From the NCBI GenBank assembly GCA_049325055.1, contig JBMOPB010000091.1:1-39301 (forward strand): a stretch of DNA of 39,301 nucleotides. The letters are read 5' to 3'. This DNA is from BRHc4a sp049325055 (GTDB taxonomy: Bacteria; Bacillota; Desulfotomaculia; Desulfotomaculales; Desulfocucumaceae). Within the stretch, counting starts at the first letter, position 1. Every line of letters starts with the position of its first letter. The notes beneath the pieces were generated by a model, which was not told where the DNA came from, ran no database searches, and was given only the letters and a program-made list of their open reading frames with translations. Of the stretch, positions 16,624 through 24,506 are shown piece after piece. The position numbers and the translations under genes were made by a program.

Positions 16624-18135
16624 CTATTCGGATTCCTCCGCTAAAGCGGCTCCTGCTTTTTCGGGATGTTTAAACCTGGTGTACATTGAAATAACAACAA
16701 GTACAAAGGCAACAACAATCAGTGTTAATGAAATCGGCCGGGTAAAGAATATCGCCAACCCGGTGTGGGACATGCTGAGAGACTGCTTGAGCGAAGTTTC
16801 GAACATTCCCGCCAGTATCAGGCAGAGGATAAGGGGGCTGGCCGGCAGTTCCACTTTTCTCATCAGCCAACCGACAAGACCGAAGAAAAGGGCCACGCCG
16901 ATGTCAAAGATCTTGCCGCGGACGCTGTATGCTCCTATTATGGAGAAAACCAGCACCATTGGGGCCATTATTGAATACGGCACCCTTACCAGCTTTGCCC
17001 AGAGCCCCACCAGCGGCAGGTTTAACACCAGCAGCATTACGTTACCCACGTACATGGACGCGATCACGGCCCAGACAAAGTCTGCGTTCTTTTCAAAAAG
17101 GGTGGGGCCGGGCTGCAGTCCGTACATCATGAAACCGCCCAGCAGCACCGCCAGCGCCGGGCCGGAAGGTATTCCGAAAGACATCAGGGGCACAAAACCG
17201 CCGCTGGTGGTGGCGTTATTGGCCCCTTCAGGGGCAGCCACACCTTCCAGAATGCCGGTGCCAAACTTTTCCGGGTGCTTGGAAAGCCTTTTTTCGGTGT
17301 CATAGGCCACAAAGGCTGTGACACCGGGGCTGCATCCGGGAAGGAGTCCCATAAAGAACCCGATGACAGTTGAACGCAGCATGGCAGGGGTAATTTGTCG
17401 CAAGTCCTTAAGTGTGGGCATCAGGCCGGTGAGCCTGGCCTTGTAAACATCCACAATCTGGTTTTCAACGTTGGAGAGCACCTCTGACACTGCGAACAAA
17501 CCTATAATCACGCTTATAAAATCAATTCCGGACATCATGTTTACGTTTCCGAAGGAAAATCTGGCATAGCCAGTCATGGGGTCAAGCCCTATAACAGCAA
17601 TCAGGAAACCCAAAAGTCCGGCCAGTAAACCTTTGACCAGGGACTTCCCCGTCAGGTTGACCACAACGCTTAAAGCCAGTATCATCAGGGCGAAATACTC
17701 GGGCGGACCGAATTTTAAAGCGAAGCCGGCCAGGGTGGGGGCGAAAAAGGTAAGCCCCACCAGGCTAAGAGTACCGGCCACGAAGGAAGATATGGCCGCT
17801 GTTGCCAGGGCCGGCCCGGCCTGTCCTTTCCGTGCCAGTTTATAGCCGTCCATGGCGGTGGGAACCGATGAAACTTCACCGGGAATATTGACGAGAATAG
17901 CGGTGGTGGATCCACCGTACATGGCGCCGTAGTAAAGCCCTGCCAGCATGATGATGGCGGGGGTGGGGGGTAGGATGGTGGTCAAGGGCAGCAGCATTGC
18001 TATTCCCGAGGTGGGCCCTATGCCCGGCAGCACGCCGATCAGTGTTCCCATCAGCGCCCCCAGAAAGGCAAAAAGCAGGTTTTCCGGTGAAATAGCAGTG
18101 GCAAAGCCTTGCATTAAAAGGTCAAAACTGGGCAT
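16624..18135 (-). CDS. tctA: Tripartite tricarboxylate transporter large permease TctA
   Basis: A 503-residue protein with about 11-12 membrane segments. The family signature LIGVLPGIGPTSGIAMLLPL is near residue 35, and MLAGLYYGAMYGGSTTAILVN follows in two adjoining parts. It is the transport channel subunit of the TTT system. GAGGTGAT lies upstream of the ATG, and tctB ends 21 bp before it. Full length. Confidence 0.93.
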   Translation of the reverse strand: MPSFDLLMQGFATAISPENLLFAFLGALMGTLIGVLPGIGPTSGIAMLLPLTTILPPTPAIIMLAGLYYGAMYGGSTTAILVNIPGEVSSVPTAMDGYKLARKGQAGPALATAAISSFVAGTLSLVGLTFFAPTLAGFALKFGPPEYFALMILALSVVVNLTGKSLVKGLLAGLLGFLIAVIGLDPMTGYARFSFGNVNMMSGIDFISVIIGLFAVSEVLSNVENQIVDVYKARLTGLMPTLKDLRQITPAMLRSTVIGFFMGLLPGCSPGVTAFVAYDTEKRLSKHPEKFGTGILEGVAAPEGANNATTSGGFVPLMSFGIPSGPALAVLLGGFMMYGLQPGPTLFEKNADFVWAVIASMYVGNVMLLVLNLPLVGLWAKLVRVPYSIMAPMVLVFSIIGAYSVRGKIFDIGVALFFGLVGWLMRKVELPASPLILCLILAGMFETSLKQSLSMSHTGLAIFFTRPISLTLIVVAFVLVVISMYTRFKHPEKAGAALAEESE

Positions 18136-18156
18136 TGTATCACCTCACATTTCAGC

Positions 18157-18609
18157 TTAGAATCCCGTTAAGCCCGTTGGCAGGGGCATTTCGAGAAGTA
18201 TGCGGAACAAGTAGACTGAAACCAGGGCGACGGATAATCCCATAGCTCCGCATTTCCACCAGGCGTACTTGCCCAGCCGGCGTACCAGGAATAGAACCAG
18301 AAACAGTGTCGATATGCCGAAACCGAGTAAATCTACCGATATAACGTACAGTACCAGGGCGAGGAACATAAGTAATACACTTCTTGATTCGCTGATGCTG
18401 AAAACCTCTTTGGCGGCTTTTTTGTCAAGCAGGGATTCTATGGCAAGGATTATACTTAAAAAAAGTATTCCTACACCCAGCCAGAAAGGCACCACTCCGG
18501 GGCCAAGCCCGGACCCCGGCATTTCAGCCGGCATTTTTTTAGCCTCGATCATTACAAAAACAGCCAGTGCGCTCAGCACAATGCTCATGTACAGATTAAT
18601 TTTTTTCAC
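18157..18609 (-). CDS. tctB: Tripartite tricarboxylate transporter small permease TctB
   Basis: A 150-residue protein with four membrane helices. GSGLGPGVVPFWLGVGIL after the first helix is typical of TctB. It starts with GTG preceded by AAGGGGTGA. It pairs with TctA directly downstream. The 162 bp before it, towards the dehydrogenase gene, has no clear gene. Confidence 0.85.
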   Translation of the reverse strand: MKKINLYMSIVLSALAVFVMIEAKKMPAEMPGSGLGPGVVPFWLGVGILFLSIILAIESLLDKKAAKEVFSISESRSVLLMFLALVLYVISVDLLGFGISTLFLVLFLVRRLGKYAWWKCGAMGLSVALVSVYLFRILLEMPLPTGLTGF

Positions 18610-18771
18610 ATACTCACCCCTTAAGGCTCAATCTTCCCCGGACCGGAATATTCCCATTTCATTAATTAGCCCGTATTTTCTGATTTTTTTTTATACGGCG
18701 CCCGGAAAGTAATTGCAGCCCATCACCTCCCAGCGTTATCATCCGGCTTTGAGTATTTTTTGTTCTGTATA

Positions 18772-19812
18772 TTACTCCAGCGGCTTTATGCCGAAGTCCA
18801 CAGCCAGTTTGTTCAGCTCACCCAGGAGTTGCTGAGAGACGGGAATTCCTTCAGTACCCCGTTTCCCGGCGTTTCTTGTGCGCCTTTCACCGGGGATTAG
18901 TATTTCATTGACACCCTCTGCCCTGGGTGAGTTCTTTATCTCACCGATCATATGGTCCATTCGGGTAAGGAATTGTGTCATAGGCATAAGCCTGTTGATA
19001 TCGATGGCCAGGAAAAAATGACCTATATCGACGGGTTCGGTGCTTTCGTCATATATCCAGCCAACCCTTGGGCCGTAAGCGGACCCGCTCAACACCCCGG
19101 ACAGTATTTCCACCGCCAGGGCCATGGCATACCCTTTCGGGCCTGCCATAGGAAGTACGGCCCCGTCAAGCGCTGCCTTTGCGTCCGTGGTGGGACGCCC
19201 CTGGCTGTCTATGGCCCAGCCTTCCGGGATAGGACGTCCTTCCTTTGCCGCCAGTATGATGTTTCCGCGGGCAACGGTGCTGGAAGACATATCTATTACC
19301 ACCGGCTGTTCTTTGCCGGGGAAGGCGAAAGCAATTGGATTTGTTCCAAAATAGGCCTGCTTTCCTCCCCAGGGAGGGATCCCCGAAGGGGTGTTGGTAA
19401 AGGCCATGCCCACCATGCCGCTGGAACTGGCCATCTTACAAAAATATGAAGAAGACCCGAAATGGTTGCTGTGTTTTGTGGCCACCGCTCCTATGCCCGC
19501 CTCTTCGGCCAGGTTAATGGCCACCTGCATTGAACGGACTCCCACAAGCTGCCCCAGGCCGTTGTCCCCATCCACATTGGCCAGGCCCGGGGCTGTGCGG
19601 TCTACCTTAATGTCAGGCCTGGCATTAATCCTGCCGTTTTGAATTCTTGTGAGGTATATGGGCAGCCTGCTGACGCCGTGGGTGTCAATGCCCTCCAGGC
19701 TGGTGTCTACCAGCACGTCAGCCACAATGGCCGCATCTTCCTCCGGAACGCCCGCCCCCGTAAGAAGGCTCTGGCAGAATGCAAAAAGTTTTTCACTATT
19801 GAAAAGGGGCAT
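18772..19812 (-). CDS. Ldh2-family (malate/L-lactate-type) 2-hydroxyacid dehydrogenase
   Basis: A 346-residue NAD(P)-dependent oxidoreductase of the Ldh2/MdhB/ComC family, a fold distinct from Rossmann dehydrogenases. Family features include SLEGIDTHGVSRLPIYL (catalytic-His region), HSNHFGSSSYF, and FGTNPIAFAFP. Members act on L-malate, L-lactate, ureidoglycolate or (R)-sulfolactate, and sequence alone does not settle which. It lies between a D-2-hydroxyacid dehydrogenase gene (30 bp away) and tctB, so the substrate is probably the imported acid. Confidence 0.87.
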   Translation of the reverse strand: MPLFNSEKLFAFCQSLLTGAGVPEEDAAIVADVLVDTSLEGIDTHGVSRLPIYLTRIQNGRINARPDIKVDRTAPGLANVDGDNGLGQLVGVRSMQVAINLAEEAGIGAVATKHSNHFGSSSYFCKMASSSGMVGMAFTNTPSGIPPWGGKQAYFGTNPIAFAFPGKEQPVVIDMSSSTVARGNIILAAKEGRPIPEGWAIDSQGRPTTDAKAALDGAVLPMAGPKGYAMALAVEILSGVLSGSAYGPRVGWIYDESTEPVDIGHFFLAIDINRLMPMTQFLTRMDHMIGEIKNSPRAEGVNEILIPGERRTRNAGKRGTEGIPVSQQLLGELNKLAVDFGIKPLE

Positions 19813-19842
19813 CTTTATATCCTCCCGTCCATAATCATTGGT

Positions 19843-20787
19843 TTAAAGTCTTACACAGCAAATGGATGCCTTTCCGGTCAGCACTTTGGATACTTCACGG
19901 GCCACCAGCACGGATGTGCGGACCTGGGCCTCCTCCGTGAGGCCTGCTATGTGGGGGCTCAAAATTATATTGTCCAGTTCCAGTAAAGGAGATCCCACGG
20001 GCGGTTCCTTTGACAGAACGTCAAGGGCGGCGCCTGCGATATGTCTGTTCTTTAGGGCGTGATAAAGGTCGGCTTCATTTATGATACCGCCCCGGGAAGT
20101 ATTTATTATTACCGCGTTGGGTTTCATGTAGGCTAAAGTCTCTTTGTTTATGAGGTTGCGTGTTGTGTCCGTCAGGGGTACGTGAAGACTTAAGAAGTCG
20201 GCCTGAGTCAATACTTCTTTCAAACCGGTCAACTGAACGCCGAAGTCGGAGCATGCCAGTTCGTATGGCGGCAGGAAGGGATCGTAACCTATAAGGTCCA
20301 TTCCAAATGCTTTGGCGCGGCTTGCGAGGCGGGTGCCAATCTCTCCGACGCCTACAAGACCCAGTGTTTTTCCGTACAGCTCGGATAATGTGAACTGCTT
20401 TCGGCTCCAGTTGCCTTTTTTAACATCGGCGGTAGCCAAATCCAGTTGTCTTGAGAAGCCAAACATAGCAGCGAAAACATATTCCGCCACCGATACGGCA
20501 TTGGCGTTTCTGGCAAAAACCACCTTGACACCGGACTGCCTGCAGGCCTCAAGGTCGATATTGTCCAGGCCCACCCCGAGCCTTCCCACCACTTTTATTT
20601 TTGGCCCGGCAGCCAGAAACTCTTTGGTCACCTTTGTCTGGTTCCTTACAATCACCGCATCTGCGTCCCCGATAGACGAAAGCAGATCTTCGGACTTCCA
20701 GAGGCCGGGATCGTAGGTTACATCACCAACCTCTCTCAATATCTCGATCCCCTCATCCCAGATGAGTTCTGTAATAATGATCTTCAA
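19843..20787 (-). CDS. SerA-like D-2-hydroxyacid dehydrogenase
   Basis: A 314-residue NAD-dependent dehydrogenase of the phosphoglycerate dehydrogenase-like family, without a C-terminal ACT domain. The NAD site is GLVGVGEIGTRLA, followed by the acidic YDPF. Catalytic Arg is in NTSRGG, Glu in SKEPP, and His in SPHIAGLTEEA. The TTG start has AGGAGTGAGG upstream. It is first in the operon, 85 bp downstream of an operator. Sulfolactate degraders carry a SerA-like (S)-sulfolactate dehydrogenase beside an Ldh2-type partner, and D-malate or another D-2-hydroxy acid is equally possible. Confidence 0.85.
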   Translation of the reverse strand: MKIIITELIWDEGIEILREVGDVTYDPGLWKSEDLLSSIGDADAVIVRNQTKVTKEFLAAGPKIKVVGRLGVGLDNIDLEACRQSGVKVVFARNANAVSVAEYVFAAMFGFSRQLDLATADVKKGNWSRKQFTLSELYGKTLGLVGVGEIGTRLASRAKAFGMDLIGYDPFLPPYELACSDFGVQLTGLKEVLTQADFLSLHVPLTDTTRNLINKETLAYMKPNAVIINTSRGGIINEADLYHALKNRHIAGAALDVLSKEPPVGSPLLELDNIILSPHIAGLTEEAQVRTSVLVAREVSKVLTGKASICCVRL

Positions 20788-20871
20788 GTACCCTCACTCC
20801 TAATAATACCATTTTATGGTGCCGCTTCTATTTTTGTTTAACAAAATTATTGGTATAAAGTTATACGTATG

Positions 20872-20882
20872 TGGTATGACCA
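20872..20882. promoter_or_regulatory. GntR-type operator, dehydrogenase/TTT operon
   Basis: TGGTATGACCA fits TGGTNNNACCA exactly. It lies about 10 bp downstream of the -10 of the minus-strand promoter at 20893-20921. A degenerate copy starts at 20851. Confidence 0.7.
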
Positions 20883-20892
20883 ATTTACGAAC

Positions 20893-20921
20893 ATTTTACA
20901 ATTTGCAGTCCGGGGTGTCAA
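20893..20921 (-). promoter_or_regulatory. Sigma-A promoter of the dehydrogenase/TTT operon
   Basis: On the minus strand: TTGACA (20916-20921), 17-bp spacer, TAAAAT (20893-20898). The operator follows directly. Confidence 0.75.
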
Positions 20922-20995
20922 TGATTATTTTCCCCTCACGAGAGAGCAGGCCGAACTTAAGGTCCCGGGTAATTTAAAAAATATTAAAAAGATTC

Positions 20996-21024
20996 TTGTG
21001 TTTACAAAGGAAGCATAGTATATT
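20996..21024 (+). promoter_or_regulatory. Sigma-A promoter facing the GntR gene with a long leader
   Basis: TTGTGT (20996-21001), 17-bp spacer, TATATT (21019-21024). The nearest gene downstream starts 372 bp away, so it would make a long leader or a separate small RNA. Confidence 0.55.
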
Positions 21025-21035
21025 TTTGATGGTGG

Positions 21036-21046
21036 TGGTATTACCT
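21036..21046. promoter_or_regulatory. GntR-type operator downstream of the 20996 promoter
   Basis: TGGTATTACCT matches TGGTNNNACC(A/T), 12 bp after the -10. Suggests autoregulation of the GntR gene. Confidence 0.6.
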
Positions 21047-21325
21047 CCTACAAGGTTTATAAACTGGCTTCGGTTGTGTTATTCAGCTTTATTGGACCCT
21101 CTCCTGCATTAACGCGCGGAGTCTAAACCAAGGGAGGAGGGCAGTTTAGTTTAACCGGTGAAATATCATAATGGTAGCGCTTTTGTATCCGGTTTAAAAA
21201 TCAGTAACTTAAATCATGCGGACATTCTCACTCAGCCGGGGCTTATTCGGTAAAATCCAATTTACTGGTTTTCACTGGGTCTATGGGCGGTTTTTGCAGC
21301 AATAGACAACGTTTTCAATTTTTTG

Positions 21326-21354
21326 TTGAAACAGGTAATGGGTTGTGGTAAAAT
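21326..21354 (+). promoter_or_regulatory. Proximal promoter of GntR gene 1
   Basis: TTGAAA (21326-21331), 17-bp spacer, TAAAAT (21349-21354), 41 bp before the start codon. No full operator lies beside it. Confidence 0.6.
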
Positions 21355-21395
21355 TTATTGGTTAGTTTAGCCCTTATATTTGGAGGTATTTAGCC

Positions 21396-22124
21396 ATGAG
21401 CAACAGGTTTCAGCCGGTTGTTACAGAAAGCAGGAGCCGTTCAGAACGGATAGTTTCACAAATTAAAAGCCTGATGTTTGAGGGAAAGCTGAAACCAGGC
21501 GATAAATTGCCGCCCGAGCGCGAGTTGGCTGAAATCATGAATGTCAGCAGGACTTCGGTCCGCGAAGCTATAAAAACGCTGTCTGCCATGGGCCTTGTGG
21601 CAATCAGAAAGGGACACGGTGTTTTTGTTGCCGAGGCAAACCTTGGTACGGTTATAAACAAGGTGGGCGATGCGTTGATTCTAAAGAAAGACGAAATAGA
21701 ACAGCTTTTTGAGATACGGAAGGTGCTTGAAACTCAGGCAGCGCACTGGGCGGCGGAAAGAGCCACTGAAGACGAAATAAGTTATATTAACAGGCTGGTT
21801 TCTGAGGCCAAGGATGCATGCCGGCACCCGGACACCTGCACAGACATAATAACAAGCCACGATACCAAGTTTCACAACGCGGTTATTGACGCTTCCCACA
21901 ACAATGTGCTGGGTATGGTAATGAGCGGATTGCTGGAGGCCCTTACCAGAGTGCGGGCAAGGACAATGAGGCTCCCCGGGAGGGTTGCCCAGTCGGTCCT
22001 TGATCACGAGGCAATCGCCAAGGCAATCACCTCCAGGGATGGGAATGAAGCCAGCACGGCAATGTACAGGCATATAGAAAGCGTTGAGAAATCGATAAAG
22101 GAAAATGAGACGTACAATAATTGA
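21396..22124 (+). CDS. FadR-type GntR regulator 1
   Basis: A 242-residue repressor. Residues 12-75 form the GntR winged helix (GKLKPGDKLPPERELAEIM, VSRTSVREAIKTLSAMGLV). Residues 95-235 form the helical FCD ligand domain with FEIRKVLE, DTKFHNAVI and DHEAIAKAI. FCD-domain members usually sense small carboxylates through a metal site. FadR-type proteins bind TGGTNNNACCA-like operators, which recur around this gene. It shares the opening FQPVVTE and overall layout with the second GntR in the window. GGAGG precedes the ATG. Confidence 0.9.
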   Translation: MSNRFQPVVTESRSRSERIVSQIKSLMFEGKLKPGDKLPPERELAEIMNVSRTSVREAIKTLSAMGLVAIRKGHGVFVAEANLGTVINKVGDALILKKDEIEQLFEIRKVLETQAAHWAAERATEDEISYINRLVSEAKDACRHPDTCTDIITSHDTKFHNAVIDASHNNVLGMVMSGLLEALTRVRARTMRLPGRVAQSVLDHEAIAKAITSRDGNEASTAMYRHIESVEKSIKENETYNN

Positions 22125-22148
22125 AAGCTATAGCTAAAGAGTTTTGAT

Positions 22149-22188
22149 AACAGGAGAGGGGAACCACAAAGGGTTCCCCTCTCCTGTT
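22149..22188. terminator. 17-bp perfect hairpin between convergent genes
   Basis: AACAGGAGAGGGGAACC pairs perfectly with its partner at 22172-22188 around a 6-base loop. No T run follows on either strand, so it is not a standard terminator. It may still end or protect the two converging transcripts. Confidence 0.5.
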
Positions 22189-22205
22189 GGGGTTCATGGG
22201 AAAGA

Positions 22206-22916
22206 TTAGGCCTTTTCCTTGCCCACTGCCTCACAATGGCCGGCAGCCCGGGAATTTGAGTGCCAGCCGTATGCGATTACGAAAAAGGTAATTACAACAG
22301 GTACAGCTATCTCAATGATACCAGCAATATTGTTTGAGCTATAATACTGGTGCAGGAACTGGCTCACCTTTTTATCCTCCACCAGCATTTTACCAGCGGT
22401 CCATGCCAGTATGCCGGAACCGATATATATTATGATGGGGAATTTTTTCATCAAATAGAGCAGTATCTGGCTGCAGAAAATGATGATTGGAATGCTGGTG
22501 GCAAGTCCAATTATTAGCATCAGCCAGTTGCCCTTGGATACGGCGGCGATGGCCAGGGTGTTGTCCAGGCTCATGATGAGGTCGGCGAAAATAATTACTT
22601 TTATTGCCTGCGTCAGGCTTGAAGCCGCCTCGCATTCCTCCCCCTCTTCTTCCTTGACTAGAAGCTTGACTGCTATATATACCAGCAGCAGGCCGCCTAC
22701 GGCTTGAAGGAAGGGTATTTTCAGCAGGAACACAATAATTACTGTCAGAATTACCCTGAATATAATGGCTCCGGCGCTTCCCATCAAAATGGCCGCCCTC
22801 TGCTGCTTGGGGGGCAGGTTGCGGCTTGCCATGGCAATAACCACTGCGTTATCGCCGCTTAATACAAGGTTAATCATAAAGATACTCATTAAAATTCCCA
22901 AGTACTCCAATTGCAT
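22206..22916 (-). CDS. TerC/YjbE-family integral membrane protein
   Basis: The ATG at 22916 is chosen for its AAGGGTGG site; a longer frame from 22955 lacks one. The 236-residue protein has about seven membrane helices. LVLSGDNAVVIAMASR in helix 1 and ADLIMSLDNTLAIAAVSKGN mid-protein carry the conserved Asp/Asn residues of TerC. Family members are linked to manganese export or metalation of exoenzymes. A yybP-ykoY manganese riboswitch is common upstream, but I do not see its core. It has no TGGTNNNACC site and is probably not part of the organic-acid regulon. Confidence 0.85.
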   Translation of the reverse strand: MQLEYLGILMSIFMINLVLSGDNAVVIAMASRNLPPKQQRAAILMGSAGAIIFRVILTVIIVFLLKIPFLQAVGGLLLVYIAVKLLVKEEEGEECEAASSLTQAIKVIIFADLIMSLDNTLAIAAVSKGNWLMLIIGLATSIPIIIFCSQILLYLMKKFPIIIYIGSGILAWTAGKMLVEDKKVSQFLHQYYSSNNIAGIIEIAVPVVITFFVIAYGWHSNSRAAGHCEAVGKEKA

Positions 22917-23130
22917 AAACCACCCTTTCTGATTAAATAAGAAAGATTGAAGCATTTTTTAGGGAACAGCAATCCATAATCCGGACGGGTTAACCCCTGC
23001 ATGGATACTATTATAGGTTATTATACTCAGCCCAGAAAGTCGCCCATTGAATGTATACAATATAATAGAGGTGAATAGAAGTAAATTATGTATACAAAAA
23101 ACAATAAGTGATCCAAGCTTTTTTTGGCGT
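22917..23130. other. Intergenic region upstream of the TerC gene
   Basis: Contains the palindrome GGGTTAACCC flanked by ATCCAT/ATGGAT (minus strand, about 22965-23010), which could fold as a leader stem. No gene or recognised riboswitch is visible. Confidence 0.3.
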
Positions 23131-23173
23131 ATAAATAAAAGAGAAGCGCACGGCTTTCTGGCCGGCGCTCTCC
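23131..23173 (-). terminator. Rho-independent terminator of the orphan tctC
   Basis: On the minus strand, GAGAGCGCcGGC pairs with GCCgtGCGCtTCTC (small internal mismatches), followed by TTTTATTTAT. It lies about 24 bp after the tctC stop. Confidence 0.75.
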
Positions 23174-23196
23174 TTGAAAGAATAATGCTGTGTATT

Positions 23197-24177
23197 CTAA
23201 ATCAACCCGTGTTTTTTCATCACGGCACTGGCCTGCTCCCGGTATTTTTCCATGTACTTCTGGAAGTCCTCGCCCGACATATACTCCGCGTACAGCCCGG
23301 CCTTTTCCATGTCTTTGATGTAATCGGGGTTCTTGCTTATTTTTTCCATGCCGTCCCGGAGCTTTTTAATAATTGCCGGGTCGGTTTTGGCGGGCACCGC
23401 AAAGCCGCGGCGTATGTCCGAAATCAGTTCATATCCCTGCTCCTTGAATGTGGGGGCGTCAGGAAGCCACTTATGCCTTTCTGCGGTGGCGATAGCCAAA
23501 GGCCTGAACGCATCCTTGTTGCGCATTATATCTGTCAGGTTGCCCAGTTGGGCATCGATATGGCCGCCCCTCAAGGCGGTGTTCTGGTCTGCTGACCCCG
23601 GGAATACCACGGGCTTGGCCTTGATGTTCAGAATGTCCATCATCTGCAGGAGGGCTATGTGCTGGCCGCTCAATGTGCCGACGATTCCCACCGTAAATTC
23701 CCCGTTTTTAGCCTTGGCTGCCTCAATAAAGTCCTTTATGTTTTTGATTTTACTGTTATTGTTTACCGCCAGTACGGTTGGGTCTACCACCCCCTGGGAG
23801 ATAAAGGCAAAATCCTCCAGTTTAAAAGTGGCCTGCTTTCCGAGGGACTGCAACACTATGTGCGGGAAGCTGATTCCGCCGAAGGTATATCCATCGGGAT
23901 TGGCCCGGGCTATTTCGGTCATGCCCACCTGGCCGCCGGCGCCAACTTTGTAATCAAAAACAAGGGGCTGATTGTTAAAATGTTCCTTCCAGTATTTCTC
24001 AACCACCCGGGACTGCACATCCAGAGGCCCGCCAGCCGTGAATATCTGGATCACGTTTACCTGCTTGGTGGGGTACTTGGCTTCCTTGCTTTCCTTTTGA
24101 CCGCAGCCACTTACCGCAAAAACAAAGACGAGAATGGAGAAAAACAATGCAAAACGGCGCATAGTAGTCATCTTCAC
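23197..24177 (-). CDS. Orphan TctC-family receptor
   Basis: A 326-residue lipoprotein (lipobox VSGC, Cys25) clearly paralogous to the operon-encoded TctC: FDYKxGAGGQVG, DISRRGFA-like DIRRGFAVPAKTDP, and HIDAQLGNLTDIMRN all align in order. No TctA or TctB lies next to it and it has its own terminator and promoter. It may feed the TctAB pair encoded 5 kb away, with a different ligand range, or act as a sensor input. It carries a GntR-type operator upstream. Confidence 0.88.
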   Translation of the reverse strand: MKMTTMRRFALFFSILVFVFAVSGCGQKESKEAKYPTKQVNVIQIFTAGGPLDVQSRVVEKYWKEHFNNQPLVFDYKVGAGGQVGMTEIARANPDGYTFGGISFPHIVLQSLGKQATFKLEDFAFISQGVVDPTVLAVNNNSKIKNIKDFIEAAKAKNGEFTVGIVGTLSGQHIALLQMMDILNIKAKPVVFPGSADQNTALRGGHIDAQLGNLTDIMRNKDAFRPLAIATAERHKWLPDAPTFKEQGYELISDIRRGFAVPAKTDPAIIKKLRDGMEKISKNPDYIKDMEKAGLYAEYMSGEDFQKYMEKYREQASAVMKKHGLI

Positions 24178-24346
24178 TAAAATACCCCCTTGTGTTCAGA
24201 TTAATTGGTTGTTGTCCATTTGCAGGTTTGGATCTTTTGGGGAGTGATCAGGAATCTTGGATCTTCCGGCAGTTCATGGCGCTATATGGACTTTTCCTTG
24301 ATTAATTCACTCCTTTCGTGAGAGAAAATTTTGAAAAATACAAAAG

Positions 24347-24357
24347 TGGTCATACCT
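24347..24357. promoter_or_regulatory. GntR-type operator, orphan tctC
   Basis: TGGTCATACCT, 24 bp downstream of the -10. A degenerate second copy (TGGTATTATTA, 24374-24384) overlaps the -10, centres 27 bp apart. Confidence 0.62.
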
Positions 24358-24380
24358 CATACATATGACTTTGTGGTATT

Positions 24381-24409
24381 ATTATAGAATATAGGGTAAC
24401 TATACACAA
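24381..24409 (-). promoter_or_regulatory. Sigma-A promoter of the orphan tctC
   Basis: Minus strand: TTGTGT (24404-24409), 17-bp spacer, TATAAT (24381-24386). Confidence 0.68.
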
Positions 24410-24506
24410 TAGATTTCTTCTATTCTGTTAAGTAAAGGGAATTAAAAGGCAGGTATTGGCGAGGTTTAAACGTAAATGGAGTGGTTTTTTGACGTGTGGC
24501 AGGGGG

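Larger units (their letters stand above)
20788..21395. other. 608-bp divergent regulatory region
   Basis: No supported gene is present. It holds a minus-strand promoter with operator for the dehydrogenase/TTT operon, a plus-strand promoter with operator at 20996-21046, and a third promoter just before the GntR gene. Between about 21050 and 21325 lies non-coding sequence containing GGGAGGAGGG with no usable start and a weak hairpin (GTCTAT/ATAGAC, 21279-21307). Confidence 0.6.
24178..24506. other. 329-bp regulatory region upstream of the orphan tctC
   Basis: Holds the minus-strand promoter and two operator copies described separately. The part nearest the TauE/SafE gene (24410-24506) shows no further gene. 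Confidence 0.5.

Noticed and set aside
15821..17305. Long plus-strand frame of 494 codons
   Set aside because: It lies antisense to tctC and tctA, which match known families throughout. No ribosome site or family match on this strand.
21031..21060. T-box-like GGTGGTATTACC element
   Set aside because: Only the short GGT...ACC resembles it. No T-box stem or terminator follows, and the sequence is better explained as an operator.
22956..23046. Possible yybP-ykoY manganese riboswitch upstream of the TerC gene
   Set aside because: Expected from family knowledge, but the conserved core was not visible.
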